Shown: positions 18,379 through 26,704, counted from the first letter of the stretch. The stretch is DNA of 64,000 nt from Halopseudomonas sabulinigri (GCF_900105255.1 NZ_LT629763.1:1984001-2048000), one strand, 5' to 3'. Notes: generated by a model not told the origin, from the sequence alone. Numbers and translations are program-made.

Positions 18379-19216
18379 CATCTTCCTCCCCGCTTGGCGA
18401 CACCGGCATGACAAGGTAGAAGGTCGAGCCCACCGTCGGATTGCTCTCTACCCCCACACTGCCACCCAGCAACTCCGCATAACGCTTGCACAGTGACAAG
18501 CCAAGGCCCGTGCCGCGAAGGCGCTTCTGCAACGGTGAGTCGATTTGCACAAAGTCCTCGAACAACTGCCCGTGCAGTTCTTCGGGAATGCCGATGCCCG
18601 TGTCACTCACGGCAAAGCGCACCTCGTTTTCACCCACCAACTGCGCTGACACGCGCACTTCACCACGGAGAGTAAATTTAAGGGCGTTGGAAATAAAATT
18701 GCGCAGAATCTGCGCCAGCTTCTTGTCATCGGTAAACAGCCTAGTGATGCCAACCGGTTCTTCAAACACCAGGTCTACCGACTCACTGTCGACAATCGGT
18801 CTGAATGTACCGCGCAGGGCAGCAAACAGGTCGAACATGTCGAACCAGCCTGGCGATATGGTAATCCGCCCCGCCTCGATCTTGGCCAGGTCGAGCAAGT
18901 CATTGACCATTTCGGTCAACTCCTGCGCCGAGGTTCTGACAAACACCACTTGCTTCTGCTGCTCATCATTGAGCGGGCCATCCAACTGATCTCTGAGCAA
19001 GCCGGTAATGCTCAATATAGAACCCAATGGCGTGCGAAACTCGTGGCTCATATACGACAGGAAGCGGCTCTTCAGCTCGGACGCCTGCTTGAGCTGAAGC
19101 GCCTGGGTATCCAACTCGGCGTAGAGCGCCAGCACGCCCTGGTTGGTTTCTTCAAGTTCCTGCCGCAGTGAGGCATTTTCTGCCTGCAGACGCATAAGTT
19201 CGGTTGATTCAGCCAT
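18371..19216 (-). CDS. Soluble sensor histidine kinase in stressosome operon
   Basis: 281-residue histidine kinase with an N-terminal leucine-rich coiled coil (about 5-48, ELMRLQAENASLRQELEE) instead of membrane segments. The HisKA box is SYMSHEFRTPLGS with His58; the HATPase has NFISNALKF (N box), DTGIGIP (G1), and GTGLGLSLCKRY (G2). It lacks any recognisable sensor domain, so its input is probably protein-protein. The start ATG 19216 overlaps the stop of the phosphatase gene by 8 bases; earlier in-frame codons are antisense noise. Position between the phosphatase and the hybrid kinase suggests it relays the stressosome state. That role is inference. Confidence 0.9.
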   Translation of the reverse strand: MAESTELMRLQAENASLRQELEETNQGVLALYAELDTQALQLKQASELKSRFLSYMSHEFRTPLGSILSITGLLRDQLDGPLNDEQQKQVVFVRTSAQELTEMVNDLLDLAKIEAGRITISPGWFDMFDLFAALRGTFRPIVDSESVDLVFEEPVGITRLFTDDKKLAQILRNFISNALKFTLRGEVRVSAQLVGENEVRFAVSDTGIGIPEELHGQLFEDFVQIDSPLQKRLRGTGLGLSLCKRYAELLGGSVGVESNPTVGSTFYLVMPVSPSGEEDDE

Positions 19217-20219
19217 GGGCCAACTCCAGATCGATAGCCATGATGGTGACATCATCCCGGCCGCGGCAAAAGTCCCGGTGCAGCACCGCGGTAATGGTCG
19301 CAGGGTGCTGCAAAAGCAGGCCGGGGTAATCATTGATGTCCCAACGTGTCTGCAGACCGTCGCTGTACATCAGCAGCAATTGTCCACTTGCCTCCGGGTA
19401 GACAAAGGTATTCATCTTGCGGAACTGACCACCGACGATGCCGGGATAGGACACCAACCCACGCGAGTTAACCGGCGACAGCAACCGCGCACCTATGTTG
19501 CCAATACCTGAGAACTGCAAATTGCCACTATCGCCTTCATATTGTGCGATGGCCGCCGCGCCACCCCGCGTACCAGTCATGCCCCGGTGCAGGGCAGCCA
19601 TCAGCGCATCAGGACTGTCGAATGGCCGCGCAGCGAAAATCTCGCGCCCCGCGCGCGCCGCCGCCTCTGCCTCTTCGCCATGGCCCAGCCCGTCAATCAC
19701 CAGCGCGCTCAGCTTCTTGCCACTCACGCTGAACTGCCAGGTATCGCCGCAAGCGGTTTCGCCCTTCAACGCATGCTGATTGATGCCAAAGCGCACGTCT
19801 TTGACCCCGGCAGGGCATACACGTGCCAGCACAACGGCACCACGTTCATCAGCAAAGACGTCCAGCAACTGTGACTGCCTGGAAATAGACCCCAAACCCT
19901 CACCCTGAGTGCCACCGGTCGAATAGCCATCGCGCAGGCAACGGTGGAGATCAAAGCCGGGGCCCCGGTCGATGGCGACCAGTTCAACACAATTGCCGCC
20001 AGGCAAAACCAATACTCGGCAATGCAACTCGCCGCCGCCGGCGTGCTTGCGAATATTGCTGGTGAGCTCGGTTGCTACCAGCGCGGCGCGGCCGGCGTCG
20101 TTTTGGTCAAAACCGGCCATCTCGGCCAGTTGTTTGGCACAACGCCGCGCCTGGCCGATCTGACTTTCCTCCTCAATCACGATGACGTCAGTGAGGCTTC
20201 CGCCAATGTTCAGCTCCAT
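19209..20219 (-). CDS. ATP-binding SpoIIE/PP2C-family phosphatase (RsbX-like, with N-terminal RsbT/RsbW-type ATPase)
   Basis: 336-residue fusion. Residues ~10-135 form a GHKL ATPase of RsbW/RsbT type (VATELTSNIRKHAGGGEL; AIDRGPGFD; GEGLGSISRQS). Residues ~145-330 form a PP2C-like phosphatase with the metal-binding aspartates CGDTW, VIDGLGHG, YSDGLQ, and GRDDVT. In Gram-positive stressosomes RsbX dephosphorylates RsbS and RsbR and resets the complex; by position after rsbRST this protein is the likely counterpart. Whether its ATPase half is a second kinase is open. The start ATG 20219 overlaps the rsbT stop by 10 bases. Confidence 0.88.
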   Translation of the reverse strand: MELNIGGSLTDVIVIEEESQIGQARRCAKQLAEMAGFDQNDAGRAALVATELTSNIRKHAGGGELHCRVLVLPGGNCVELVAIDRGPGFDLHRCLRDGYSTGGTQGEGLGSISRQSQLLDVFADERGAVVLARVCPAGVKDVRFGINQHALKGETACGDTWQFSVSGKKLSALVIDGLGHGEEAEAAARAGREIFAARPFDSPDALMAALHRGMTGTRGGAAAIAQYEGDSGNLQFSGIGNIGARLLSPVNSRGLVSYPGIVGGQFRKMNTFVYPEASGQLLLMYSDGLQTRWDINDYPGLLLQHPATITAVLHRDFCRGRDDVTIMAIDLELAHG

Positions 20220-20614
20220 TGGACGATCGAAATGCGCGTGCCTTCGCCCAATGCAGTCTCAATATCGAACTCATTGACCAGACGTTTGGAGCCGGTGAGC
20301 CCCAGGCCCAAACCGCTGCCCGAGGTCCAGCCGTCGGTCATCGCCAGGTCCATGTCGGCAATGCCTGGCCCTTGATCCGTAAACACCACGCGCAAGCCCT
20401 TGCGCATGCCTTCTTCCAGCACCTGCCAGGCCATATCGCCCCCGCCACCGTGTATAAGCGTATTACGTGCCAACTCACTGACGGCGGTAACCAGCTTGGT
20501 TTGTGCTACCAGCCGCAAGCCGCAATCCTGAGCCAGTTTGCGGCAAAGCTGACGCGCCATGACGATATCCTGCTCGGTACGGATGGGTTGGGTTCCTTCA
20601 TCCAGTATGTTCAT
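20210..20614 (-). CDS. rsbT: Stressosome serine/threonine kinase RsbT
   Basis: 134-residue GHKL-type protein kinase. It shows the RsbT N box AVSELARNTLIHGGGG, the G1 box TDQGPGIADMDLAMTDG and the G2 box GSGLGLGLTGSKRLV, and has no extra domains, as in Bacillus RsbT. On stress it phosphorylates RsbS and RsbR, leaves the stressosome and activates a partner; in Bacillus that partner is RsbU, which is absent here. It overlaps rsbS by 4 bases (ATGA) and the phosphatase gene by 10, indicating coupled translation. Confidence 0.93.
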   Translation of the reverse strand: MNILDEGTQPIRTEQDIVMARQLCRKLAQDCGLRLVAQTKLVTAVSELARNTLIHGGGGDMAWQVLEEGMRKGLRVVFTDQGPGIADMDLAMTDGWTSGSGLGLGLTGSKRLVNEFDIETALGEGTRISIVQWS

Positions 20615-20973
20615 TGCTGCTGCACTTTTGCGCGCAGCAACTGCATTCCACGGTCTACATCCATTGCGGTAGCTACACCTGGTAAATTCAATCCAAGCTC
20701 AACCAGCGTGATAGCGACTGCCGGCTGCATGCCCACCAACACCGTTTGCGCATCCATGATCTTGGATAGTCCTGAAATGTTGGCGATCATTCGCCCGATA
20801 AAAGAGTCGACGATTTCCAGCGCGGAAATATCGATAAGCACCCCACGCGCCGCTGTCTCACTGATACGCGTGGCCAGGTCTTCCTGCAGGGTAAGCGCCA
20901 ATTGGTCGTGCATCTCTACCTGAACGGTGACCAGCAGATACTCACCCATCCTCAGTATAGGAATACGCTCCAT
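20611..20973 (-). CDS. rsbS: Stressosome scaffold RsbS (STAS domain)
   Basis: 120-residue single STAS domain matching Bacillus RsbS over its length: IPILRMGEYLLVTVQ, ALTLQEDLATRISETAARGVLIDIS, GMQPAVAITLVELG. The phosphorylated serine (Bacillus Ser59, in IDSFIA) is conserved as Ser57 in IVDSFIGR. RsbS builds the icosahedral core with RsbR and sequesters RsbT until phosphorylated. The gene starts 2 bases after the rsbR stop codon and overlaps rsbT by 4 bases. Confidence 0.94.
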   Translation of the reverse strand: MERIPILRMGEYLLVTVQVEMHDQLALTLQEDLATRISETAARGVLIDISALEIVDSFIGRMIANISGLSKIMDAQTVLVGMQPAVAITLVELGLNLPGVATAMDVDRGMQLLRAKVQQQ

Positions 20974-20975
20974 GA

Positions 20976-21824
20976 TCAGCTCGCCTTGGTAACAGTCAGA
21001 TTTGCGCGCTTCAACGCCAGCGCAAAGGCATCGGCCAGATTGGCCTTGGTCACAATACCTTCCAGATCCAGCCCCAAATGCACAATGGTCTGAGCAATCT
21101 GCGGACGCACGCCGCTGATAATGCAGTCAGCGCCCATCAGGCGAATAGCCGTGACGGTTTTCAGCAGGTGCTGAGCAACCAGAGTGTCGACCGTCGGCAC
21201 GCCAGTGATGTCGATGATGGCGATTTCCGAACCGGTGTCCAGAATGCGCTGCAGCAGCGACTCCATCACCACCTGGGTACGCTGGGAGTCCAGGGTGCCA
21301 ATCATGGGCAGCGCCAGGATGCCGTCCCACAGCTTGACCACCGGCGTGGAGAGCTCCAACAACTCTTCCTGTTGGCGCTTGATAACGGATTCACGGGCCT
21401 TCTGGAAAGTGCTTGCGGTAAACAGGCCCATGGAGTCCAGCAGCTCTGACAGGCTAGTGATATTGGTCGTCAGGGTCACCGGATCCAGTTCTGCCTTGCG
21501 TTGCAGCACATCGAATACTGGCCGCTTCAGCGAGAAAATAAAGCTGGCCGTCTGCTGGGCGTCAAAGCCCTGTAGCGCGCGGCTGTGCGATAGCTTCTCA
21601 AGAAACTCACGTGTTTCACTCCAGCCGCTGGCGTTCCACTGGGTGCCGGCGTTCGCAGCGCCGTCAGCAAACAGGGCCAGAAATCCAGAGGTCTGTTTGC
21701 GCAACTCTTCTGGCCGCACCCCTCTGGAAGAACCACTCTCCTCAAGCCCCTCGATCCAGGCCGATTGAACTTCGGCTTGTTGCTTGAGCAGCGCATCGAT
21801 AGCACTTTTATCCAATTTTGACAT
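20976..21824 (-). CDS. rsbR: Stressosome sensor RsbR (RsbRD-type N-terminal domain + STAS)
   Basis: 282-residue sensor and first gene of the operon. Residues ~5-145 match the RsbRD_N type of sensor domain (LRKQTSGFLALFADG; SLKRPVFDVLQ), not an obvious haem globin. A helical linker (ESVIKRQQEELLELSTPVV) leads to a STAS domain (160-275) with IIDITGVPTVDTLVAQHLLK and GVRPQIAQTIVHLGLDLEG. The RsbT target threonine in VDT is kept (Thr214); the second Bacillus site (Thr171) appears as Ser180 in GTLDSQR. The signal sensed is unknown. ATG 21824 (MSKLDKSAID) was chosen because upstream in-frame codons are not family-like. Confidence 0.92.
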   Translation of the reverse strand: MSKLDKSAIDALLKQQAEVQSAWIEGLEESGSSRGVRPEELRKQTSGFLALFADGAANAGTQWNASGWSETREFLEKLSHSRALQGFDAQQTASFIFSLKRPVFDVLQRKAELDPVTLTTNITSLSELLDSMGLFTASTFQKARESVIKRQQEELLELSTPVVKLWDGILALPMIGTLDSQRTQVVMESLLQRILDTGSEIAIIDITGVPTVDTLVAQHLLKTVTAIRLMGADCIISGVRPQIAQTIVHLGLDLEGIVTKANLADAFALALKRANLTVTKAS

Positions 21825-22177
21825 TCGTCCATTCTCGTATGTGAGATTAATCCATTCTGCCTGCCGGGCTTTGTAGCATAGAGCGCCAGCCCAAAGCGAT
21901 CCCGGCCATGGTACTGCCGAAGTCAGGCAAATTGCACCCGATTCCGAACCACCACAGCTCACTGAAAAGACCCGCCAGCGCCGGCTGGAACCGATCAGCT
22001 CAGCTGGGCGTCAGCCAGCCGCGCCGCCGCACGCGAGTTTCAGACAGTGACAACCCGCCTATTACTCCCGAGCTGACGCAGCAACACTTAAAAGTCATGG
22101 CACTGTAACGTTATCGCCACCTTTCTGTCGCATTCTATTGGCCTCCCAATCCGCCCGCCCTGCACACAAGGTAACCA
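21825..22177. other. Divergent intergenic region between rsbR and the PstS-OmpA gene
   Basis: 353 bases with no convincing gene. It must hold the promoter for the six-gene stressosome operon (leftward) and for the PstS-OmpA gene (rightward). I cannot place a clear sigma-70 pair for either. The right-hand part contains the possible PhoB repeats listed separately. Confidence 0.6.
22092..22131 (+). promoter_or_regulatory. Possible Pho box upstream of the PstS-OmpA gene
   Basis: Four 7-mers in 11-bp register: AAGTCAT (22092), CTGTAAC (22103), TCGCCAC (22114) and CTGTCGC (22125). Three match the PhoB half-site CTGTCAT at five of seven positions; the third is poor. The site lies about 45-85 bases before the start codon of a phosphate-binding-protein homologue, which makes PhoB control plausible but unproven. 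Confidence 0.35.
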
Positions 22178-23500
22178 ATGCGCTCAGTTAACCGACGCTT
22201 TCTGTACTCTCTCTGGCTAGCCCTCGTCTGTCTGCCCGGCAACGTCACCGCGCATCAGCTGGAGATTCACGGTTCCAACACCATCGGTGCCACACTGGCC
22301 CCCACCCTGATGACTGCCTTTCTGCAGCAACTGAGCGGGACCGCGGTCACGACCAAAGGCACCGGCACCGCCAACGAGACCGTGCTCAGCACCCTGCGCG
22401 ACGGCGAGCCGCTGTCGGTGCTGGTGGCCGCACACGGCACCAGCACCGGTTATGCCGCGCTGGCAGCCAACAAGGCTGATATCTGGGCCGCCTCACGCCG
22501 CGTCACCGATAAGGAAATCGCCGCCATGGCCAGCCGGGCCGACCTGGTCAGCGCCGCCAGCGAGCACGTTATAGTCATCGACGGTCTGGCGGTGCTGGTT
22601 CACCCGTCCAATCCGGTAAACCAGCTGAGCATCGACACCCTGGCGCGCATCTTTGCCGGCGAGATCAGCAACTGGAGCGCCCTTGGCGGGCCCGACCGCG
22701 CCATCCATCTCTACGCCCGCGACGACCAGTCAGGCACCTGGGATACCTTCAAGTCGCTGGTACTGGCCGGTAAGTACAGCCTGAGCGAGCAGGCAAAACG
22801 TTACGAGTCCAACGATCAACTGTCTGACGACGTCAGCGCCGATCCCGCGGGCATCGGCTTTGCCGGCTTTGCCTCGGTGCGCAACAGCAAACTGCTGGCG
22901 ATAGCCGACGGCAATGCCCCGGCGCTCAAACCCAACAAGCTCTCGGTAGCCACGGAAGACTACCCCCTGTCACGCCGTCTTTATCTGTACACCGCCGGCG
23001 CCAATACGCCGCCATTGGCGCAGGCCTTTATCGACTTTGCCCAAAGCCAGGCCGGCCAGGAACTGGCCGGCACCACCGGCTTCTTCGCGCAAACCCCGTT
23101 CGCCGTAGACCCGGTGTACGACGCCAGCGTGCCTGACACCTTCAAGCGCCTGACCGAGCACTATCAACGCCTCTCGGTCAACATTCGCTTCGCCGAAGGC
23201 CGCACCCGCCTGGATAACAAGGCACAACGGGACCTGCTGCGCATTCAGGATTACCTGCAGCAAAGCGGCAAAAGCGGACGCGACCTGATGCTGATCGGCT
23301 TTGCCGATCAACAAAACGACGAACTGCGCGCGCAGATGATCTCAGAGTTGCGCGCCTTATCGGTCAGCAAAGCGCTACGTGAGCTCGGCACCCAGGTACA
23401 GGGCCACACCGGTTACGGCCACTACATGCAGGTAGCGTCGGGCGGCGGCGACAGCGGTGAACAGCGCAATGGCCGCGTAGAGATTTGGGTGCAGCGCTAG
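22178..23500 (+). CDS. PstS-like phosphate-binding domain fused to OmpA-like C-terminal domain
   Basis: 440-residue exported protein. A signal peptide (1-25, cleavage near VTAHQ) is followed by a PstS-family periplasmic binding domain: LEIHGSNTIGATLAP, IAVLVHPSNP-like region VIDGLAVLVHPSNPVNQ, FAGEISNWSALGG, and ARDDQSGTWDTFKSLVL, which contains the phosphate-contacting Ser-Gly-Thr. The C-terminal ~120 residues form an OmpA/MotB-like domain (INIRF-like NIRFAEGRTRLDNKAQRDL; NGRVEIWVQ) expected to bind peptidoglycan. The fusion suggests a wall-anchored phosphate- or anion-binding protein, not a normal ABC partner; no pstCAB genes are nearby. The start ATG 22178 gives a good signal peptide. Confidence 0.88.
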   Translation: MRSVNRRFLYSLWLALVCLPGNVTAHQLEIHGSNTIGATLAPTLMTAFLQQLSGTAVTTKGTGTANETVLSTLRDGEPLSVLVAAHGTSTGYAALAANKADIWAASRRVTDKEIAAMASRADLVSAASEHVIVIDGLAVLVHPSNPVNQLSIDTLARIFAGEISNWSALGGPDRAIHLYARDDQSGTWDTFKSLVLAGKYSLSEQAKRYESNDQLSDDVSADPAGIGFAGFASVRNSKLLAIADGNAPALKPNKLSVATEDYPLSRRLYLYTAGANTPPLAQAFIDFAQSQAGQELAGTTGFFAQTPFAVDPVYDASVPDTFKRLTEHYQRLSVNIRFAEGRTRLDNKAQRDLLRIQDYLQQSGKSGRDLMLIGFADQQNDELRAQMISELRALSVSKALRELGTQVQGHTGYGHYMQVASGGGDSGEQRNGRVEIWVQR

Positions 23501-23507
23501 CCGCGGT

Positions 23508-24557
23508 TCAGCCAGTCTTGGCCTTCTTCGGCTCCGCTGCCGCCAGGCGCTCCAGAAACATCGCCAGTGCAACCTCTTCCGCCTTGAGCCCCTTGCGCAC
23601 CCGCGGCTTCGGCATCTTGGACAGCTCGCCCAGACTGAAATGCTCCAGCACTTTGGGATGGATATAGCACTTGCGGCACACCGCGGGGGTGTTACCCAAC
23701 TGGCGAGCCACCTCCTTGACCATGGCCACCACATGCCGTTTGGCCTCTGACTCCGGCTGCCATTCCAGCTCCCGCAGCACCGCCAACGCCATGGCTGTGC
23801 CCGCCCAGGTGCGGTAATCCTTGGCGGTAAAATCCGCTCCGGTCAGGCTGTGCAGGTAAGCATTCACGTCGGAGGAACTGACATTGTGCCGCTCGCCCTC
23901 CTCGTCCACATACTGGAACAGATTCTGCCCCGGCAGCTCCTGACAGCGCTTGACCACCCTGGCCATGCGCTTGTCCTTCACGCCGACCTCATGCTCCACC
24001 CCACTCTTGCCGCGAAAATGAAACCGTATCTCGCTGCCGTGCACCTCCACATGCCGCGTGCGCAGCGTGGTCAGCCCGTAGGATTTGTTCTCCCGCGCGT
24101 ACTGCGTATTACCCACGCGAATCAGCGTCGCATCCAGCAGCATCACCACGGTGGCCAGCACCTTCTCGCGGCTGAATCCGCGCTCGGCAATTTGCGTCTC
24201 CAGCTGTTTACGCAGCTTGGGCAGCGCCTTGCCGAACTCCTGCAGCCGCGAGTATTTGTCCATATCACGCACCTCGCGCCAGCGCGGATGATAACGGTAC
24301 TGCTTGCGCCCCTTGGCATCGCGCCCAGTAGCCTGCAGGTGCCCGCGCGGATCAGCACAAATCCACACATCGGTATAGGCCGGCGGCACCGCCAGCGCAT
24401 TCAGCCGCTTCACCTCATCCGCATCGTTGATGCGCTCACCCTCGGGGTCATAGTACTGAAACTTGCCGCGCACCTTCTTGCGGCGGATGCCGGGCTGGGA
24501 GTCGTCGACATAGTGAAGGTCGCGAGGCAGATCGGCTTGCAACGCGGAATCGGGCAT
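23508..24557 (-). CDS. DNA topoisomerase IB (poxvirus type)
   Basis: 349-residue type IB topoisomerase, which relaxes supercoils through a 3'-phosphotyrosine intermediate. Active-site residues can be read by family comparison: Arg147 in TLIRVGNTQYA, Lys183 region (FRGKSG), Arg249 in AKDYRTWAGT, Asn289 in LGNTPAV (Asn replaces the poxvirus His, as in Deinococcus TopIB), and nucleophile Tyr298 in KCYIHP. It opens with LPRDLHYVDDSQPGIRRKKVRGKF, typical of the bacterial proteins. It converges with the PstS-OmpA gene (7-bp gap). Bacterial TopIB is an accessory enzyme with patchy distribution. Confidence 0.93.
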   Translation of the reverse strand: MPDSALQADLPRDLHYVDDSQPGIRRKKVRGKFQYYDPEGERINDADEVKRLNALAVPPAYTDVWICADPRGHLQATGRDAKGRKQYRYHPRWREVRDMDKYSRLQEFGKALPKLRKQLETQIAERGFSREKVLATVVMLLDATLIRVGNTQYARENKSYGLTTLRTRHVEVHGSEIRFHFRGKSGVEHEVGVKDKRMARVVKRCQELPGQNLFQYVDEEGERHNVSSSDVNAYLHSLTGADFTAKDYRTWAGTAMALAVLRELEWQPESEAKRHVVAMVKEVARQLGNTPAVCRKCYIHPKVLEHFSLGELSKMPKPRVRKGLKAEEVALAMFLERLAAAEPKKAKTG

Positions 24558-24735
24558 GGCGTGGTTTTCCTGCGGTTAATCAAATGGGAATATCTGATTG
24601 ACCGCATGGGTGGGCGGTGGTGCCGGAGGGTTTTAGGGAAATTGATGCTGACCGGCAGGCAGCGGTCGATTTGGAGAAAAAGTAGCTGCAACCTCATGCC
24701 GTCGGCAAAATTGAGCCATGCCAGTGTGGGAGTGT

Positions 24736-24775
24736 GGTAAGTGAAGTCAAATGAGATTTTTTGACTCCACTTACC
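24736..24775 (-). repeat. 15-bp inverted repeat downstream of the S41 protease gene
   Basis: Arms 24736-24750 and 24761-24775 (GGTAAGTG-A/G-AGTCAA) with a 10-base loop. The single mismatch becomes a G-U pair in RNA of the minus strand, so the hairpin is fully paired in the transcript of the protease gene, whose stop is 55 bases before it. No U-run follows on either strand, so it is not a classical intrinsic terminator; a 3'-stabilising hairpin or protein-binding palindrome are alternatives. The rest of 24558-24829 shows no gene. Confidence 0.7.
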
Positions 24776-24829
24776 CGAATCACTTCTCACCGGGTTACCC
24801 GACCCTGTGACTATAAAATCAAAACTGGC

Positions 24830-26704
24830 CTATCGGCTCTCATCCTTGCCCAGCATTGCGAGATCAACTGCGACTTCTACCGCCTGCTCTAGCCAGAAGC
24901 TGTCGGTATCGTCACTGTCAGGCCCGGCTGCGGCTAATCGAGCTGCATGCAAGTCCTGCAGCGTCGCAAACGCAGAGGGTTTCAGGCCCATCGTCGGCGG
25001 CGGAGCAACCGCAATCGATTTCGCAGGAAGCGCCAACGGATCGGGCTTGCGCATCAGCGGTAAATCAGAGGGCAGTAGCAAATCAGGCTTGAGCCCGGTT
25101 AATTGAATCCCTTCGCCGTCAACCCGATAGAGTCGGGCGACAGTGATGTACAATTCTCCTGGCTGGGAGATCCCAGTATGCGGCCTGTTAGCCAGCTGAT
25201 GCGGATAGCGAACCAGCCCTGAACCCCAAGTGCCCTCACCAACCAGAACGGCACGGCCTCGATCCCTAAGGGCCGCGGCGAAAAGCTCTGTACCCGATGC
25301 AGAGTTCCGATTGAGCAGAATCACCAGCGGCTGATTATAGACCACCGCCTGCGCGTCCGGCGTCATCGGCTGTGTCCGGTCGTCCCGGCCCTGCATGAAT
25401 ACCACTGTCTCGGGCGCCATGAACCAGGCCGTCAAGTCCACGGCCTCTTTGAGCGACCCACCTCCGTTTCCACGCATGTCCAGCACTATCGCTTCCGCGC
25501 CCTGCCCCTTCAAGTCCGCGAGTACTCGTCCGAGATCACGAGCGGAACTGGCAGGGTTGGCATCGCCTCGCCGGTGCGCTCGATAGTCGAAGTAGAACGA
25601 CGGCACCCGCACCACGCCGACACGTCGGGACCGGCCATCGCGAATGCTCTCGATCAGCGACCCACTGACAGCCGCTTCTTGCAACGGCACCTCTTCGCGC
25701 CGAAGTGCAATGAGCGACACCTCGGCCGGCGCCTCCTTCTTAAGCCGTATTACCTTCAGAAAAACCGTGCTACCCGCTTTTCCGCGTATCAGCTCGACTG
25801 TTTTATCAAGCGACCAACCGAGAACCGTCTGCAACTGCGTGTCAGACTCGCCTACAGCCAAAATAATATCTCCCTGGCGCAGCCCCGTTTCGCGCGACGC
25901 CGGACCAGCGGGAGCAATGTTAACTATCTCGGTGCGATCACCAACTAGCCGCAACGTCAGACCGACACCTACCAGCCCAAGCTGGAAATTGACGCCATGC
26001 TGCGGATAATAGGTACTGGCGCTGTCGTAGGCGGCCACCAGCGCATGCATACAGTCCATACAGGAATCAACCGGATGTTCGGCGAGCATCTCCTGAGGCA
26101 ATTTGCCGTAGCTCGATAACCACACATCGACAGTGGTTCGCCTGTCTAAGCCCAGCTCGGCAGAGCTTGCAACCTGCTGCTGCAACACCGCCTTCCAGCG
26201 AGACTCAAGCTCCGCCATAGAGGCTGCCCATGCTCGGTCAGCTGGCACCACTGGTACAGTCACACTCTCGAACAGGCTTTCCGTGGAGAGCATATCAATC
26301 GCCAGTGCCGCTCTGGCTTTAACGCGACGGTGCAAGCGACGAATCAACTCGCGCGGAGATTCCAAATCGTTTGCTCGATAACGCGACGGCCATTGAGATG
26401 CCGTCGAGGCCGCGGCCTGTAGATCGCTTTCCAGCAAATAGAGCCGATCTGGATCAAGGCGCGCTGCAAGCGCCTCAACAATACGTGTACCGAGGATCTG
26501 GTCCGAAGCGGGTGGCTCTAGATGCACTGCCTGCATTTCGAGGTAAATGAGCTCAGCCAACGAAGTCGCGGGCGCTTCGCGTGCAGCGCGCTGCTGTGCG
26601 CTGTAGCCGGAGGAGGGTTTAACCGGGGCACAGCCAGCGGCGACAGTTAAAATCACCCCGACCGCAACGGCACCCACGCGTCGTACCGAAAATAGCTTAT
26701 ACAT
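24830..26704 (-). CDS. S41-family tail-specific protease homologue lacking the catalytic lysine
   Basis: 624-residue exported protein, probably a lipoprotein (cysteine 25 in VAAGCAPV). It has a Prc-like helical N-terminal region with LDPDRLYLLESDL, a PDZ domain (about 240-325, GVGLTLRL...PASRETGLRQGDIILAVG), and an S41 core with VRVPSFYFDY and VLDMRGNGGGSL. The nucleophile segment NSASGTELFAAAL keeps Ser470 and Asp481 keeps the third Prc residue, but TFGKGTV of E. coli Prc (Lys455) reads TWGSGLV, with Ser495 at the lysine position. The spacing of 25 residues equals that of Prc Ser430/Lys455. It may be inactive or use another base. Base composition is lower in GC than in neighbouring genes. 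It is monocistronic. Confidence 0.85.
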   Translation of the reverse strand: MYKLFSVRRVGAVAVGVILTVAAGCAPVKPSSGYSAQQRAAREAPATSLAELIYLEMQAVHLEPPASDQILGTRIVEALAARLDPDRLYLLESDLQAAASTASQWPSRYRANDLESPRELIRRLHRRVKARAALAIDMLSTESLFESVTVPVVPADRAWAASMAELESRWKAVLQQQVASSAELGLDRRTTVDVWLSSYGKLPQEMLAEHPVDSCMDCMHALVAAYDSASTYYPQHGVNFQLGLVGVGLTLRLVGDRTEIVNIAPAGPASRETGLRQGDIILAVGESDTQLQTVLGWSLDKTVELIRGKAGSTVFLKVIRLKKEAPAEVSLIALRREEVPLQEAAVSGSLIESIRDGRSRRVGVVRVPSFYFDYRAHRRGDANPASSARDLGRVLADLKGQGAEAIVLDMRGNGGGSLKEAVDLTAWFMAPETVVFMQGRDDRTQPMTPDAQAVVYNQPLVILLNRNSASGTELFAAALRDRGRAVLVGEGTWGSGLVRYPHQLANRPHTGISQPGELYITVARLYRVDGEGIQLTGLKPDLLLPSDLPLMRKPDPLALPAKSIAVAPPPTMGLKPSAFATLQDLHAARLAAAGPDSDDTDSFWLEQAVEVAVDLAMLGKDESR

